From Kiritimatiellia bacterium (GTDB lineage Bacteria; Verrucomicrobiota; Kiritimatiellia; RFP12; UBA1067), in assembly GCA_017459225.1 (NCBI GenBank), contig JAFUDL010000299.1, forward strand, positions 1-7,600: a stretch of 7,600 bases of DNA, written 5' to 3'. A program made the position numbers and the translations under genes. Within the stretch, counting starts at the first letter, position 1. Every line of letters begins with the position of its first letter. This document shows positions 6,809 through 7,600 of the stretch, in pieces. Under the pieces are notes generated by a model that saw only the letters and a program-made list of their open reading frames with translations, was not told the origin of the DNA and did not search any database.

Positions 6809-7375
6809 ATGTGGAATTATTCTGAAAAGATGTTGGACTACTTCCGCAACCCGCGCAACGTGGGTGCGATAGATCACCCAGACGGCACTGCGACTGTGGG
6901 CTCGCTCGCATGCGGCGATGCGCTCACGTTCCAGTTCAAGCTGGGGCCCGACGGCAAGATCGCCGAGGCGAAGTTCCAGACGTTTGGCTGCGCAAGCGCC
7001 ATCGCCTCGTCAAGCGCCCTCACCGAGATGGTGATAGGCAAGACGCTTGAGGAGGCCTCGAAGATCACCAACCAGGAGATAGCGGACTTCCTTGGCGGAC
7101 TTCCCCCTCAGAAGATGCACTGCTCGGTGATGGGCCGCGAGGCCCTTGAGGCGGCGATCAAGAACTACCGCACTGGCGAGAACTCCGACCGCAACCTTGA
7201 GGACGAGAAGCTCTGCACATGCTACAACGTATCAGAGAACGAGGTGCGCCGCGTGATCACTGAGAACTCGCTCACCACCGTCGAGGAGGTGACGAACTTC
7301 ACGAAGGCCGGCGGTGGCTGCGGCCGCTGCAAGCCGAGGATACAGGCCATACTCGACGAGATCAACGGCAAATAG
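6809..7375 (+). CDS. nifU: NifU-type Fe-S cluster scaffold, two-domain form
   Basis: This 188-residue protein assembles iron-sulfur clusters and passes them to apoproteins, normally using sulfur from a cysteine desulfurase (NifS/IscS). The N-terminal IscU-like domain (1 to about 125) has the three ligand cysteines in SLACGD (Cys35, Asp37), FGCAS (Cys61) and MHCS (Cys105). A BFD-like domain follows (about 130-188) with CTC (Cys136, Cys138) and CGRC (Cys171, Cys174), the four ligands of the permanent [2Fe-2S] cluster. The spacing matches Azotobacter vinelandii NifU almost exactly, offset by one. The C-terminal Nfu domain of full NifU (about 310 residues) is absent. The stop follows directly after the BFD domain, so this is a short architecture and not a visible frameshift. 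The upstream gap is 15 bp with only a weak GAGAA as ribosome site, so it may be co-transcribed with the hydrolase. No desulfurase gene is in the window. Role is probably general Fe-S assembly, since nothing here points to nitrogen fixation. Confidence 0.93.
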   Translation: MWNYSEKMLDYFRNPRNVGAIDHPDGTATVGSLACGDALTFQFKLGPDGKIAEAKFQTFGCASAIASSSALTEMVIGKTLEEASKITNQEIADFLGGLPPQKMHCSVMGREALEAAIKNYRTGENSDRNLEDEKLCTCYNVSENEVRRVITENSLTTVEEVTNFTKAGGGCGRCKPRIQAILDEINGK

Positions 7376-7394
7376 CGACACAGCGAAAAGTCAG

Positions 7395-7403
7395 AAAAGG
7401 TGA
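7395..7403 (+). promoter_or_regulatory. Shine-Dalgarno of the DUF1846 gene
   Basis: AAAAGGTGA ends 6 bases before ATG 7410 and is the strongest ribosome binding site in the window. It supports the chosen start of a gene that is otherwise cut off by the window edge. Confidence 0.65.
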
Positions 7404-7409
7404 CGAGCC

Positions 7410-7600
7410 ATGAAGATCGGATTCGACAACGAGAAATACCTGAAGGAACAGTCAGAGGAGATCCGCCGGCGCGCCGCCAAGTACGGCCGCCTCTACCTTG
7501 AGTTCGGCGGCAAGCTGATGAACGACATGCATGCCGCGCGCTGTCTGCCCGGCTACGATCCGAACGTGAAGCTGCGCCTGCTGCAGTCGCTCAGCGACCA
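7410..7600 (+). CDS. DUF1846 / UPF0371 family protein (3' part outside window)
   Basis: Only the first 63 residues are visible. They read MKIGFDNEKYLKEQSEEI, then LYLEFGGKLMNDMHAARCLPGYDPNVKLRLLQSL. This matches the strongly conserved N-terminus of the DUF1846 (UPF0371) family, known from Streptococcus, Clostridium and other mostly anaerobic or fermentative bacteria. Family members are about 500 residues long, cytoplasmic and of unestablished function. The frame is open to the right edge, so the gene continues beyond it. It starts 34 bp after the nifU stop with a good ribosome site and no terminator or promoter visible between, so the two genes may be co-transcribed. No functional link to Fe-S assembly is shown by the sequence. 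Confidence 0.85.
   Translation, partial: MKIGFDNEKYLKEQSEEIRRRAAKYGRLYLEFGGKLMNDMHAARCLPGYDPNVKLRLLQSLSD

Noticed and set aside
6794..6812. ATACCAT before nifU as an inverted copy of ATGGTAT before the ATPase/nuclease gene, hinting at mobile ends
   Set aside because: The match is only seven bases with no extension on either side, which is expected by chance.

Overview
The window is a GC-rich bacterial chromosome segment with every gene on the + strand and short gaps between genes. Its content is two large GH106-like glycoside hydrolases, an AAA-ATPase/PD-(D/E)XK protein of the PF09820/PF08011 type, a NifU-type Fe-S scaffold and a DUF1846 protein. Together these suggest an anaerobic, glycan-degrading bacterium of the PVC group, most likely Kiritimatiellota or Lentisphaerota from a gut or rumen. 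That placement is an inference from gene content and style; no phylogenetic marker is present.

Layout: (1) bases 1-2027 are the C-terminal two thirds of a GH106-like hydrolase whose start lies to the left of the window; (2) 2069-3787 is an intact predicted ATPase/nuclease of unknown function with its own candidate promoter; (3) 3839-6793 is a complete, secreted GH106-like hydrolase, a close paralogue of the first (about 86% identical over the first ~380 shared residues by hand alignment); (4) 6809-7375 is a two-domain NifU (IscU-like scaffold plus BFD-like [2Fe-2S] domain, no C-terminal Nfu domain); (5) 7410 to the right edge is the start of a DUF1846/UPF0371 protein.

The two hydrolases look like a tandem duplication now separated by the ATPase/nuclease gene. 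They probably act outside the cytoplasm on the same class of rhamnose-type glycan, with specificity differences most likely in the C-terminal beta-sandwich region, where the copies have diverged most. NifU and the DUF1846 protein are unrelated in function to the hydrolases and are probably housekeeping neighbours.

The most unusual signal is in one inter-domain linker of the hydrolases. Copy 1 carries a 54-bp near-perfect palindrome, read in frame without a stop. Copy 2 carries a different, perfect 21-bp palindrome at the same point. Both are followed by the same CCCTACC-containing flank. This looks like a dispersed palindromic repeat that inserts into, or decays within, coding sequence. A second regulatory-looking signal is a 12-bp perfect palindrome directly upstream of a TATACT box in front of the ATPase/nuclease gene.

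No tRNA, rRNA, CRISPR array, transposase or convincing terminator was seen. No stretch of more than about 60 bases lacks a gene.
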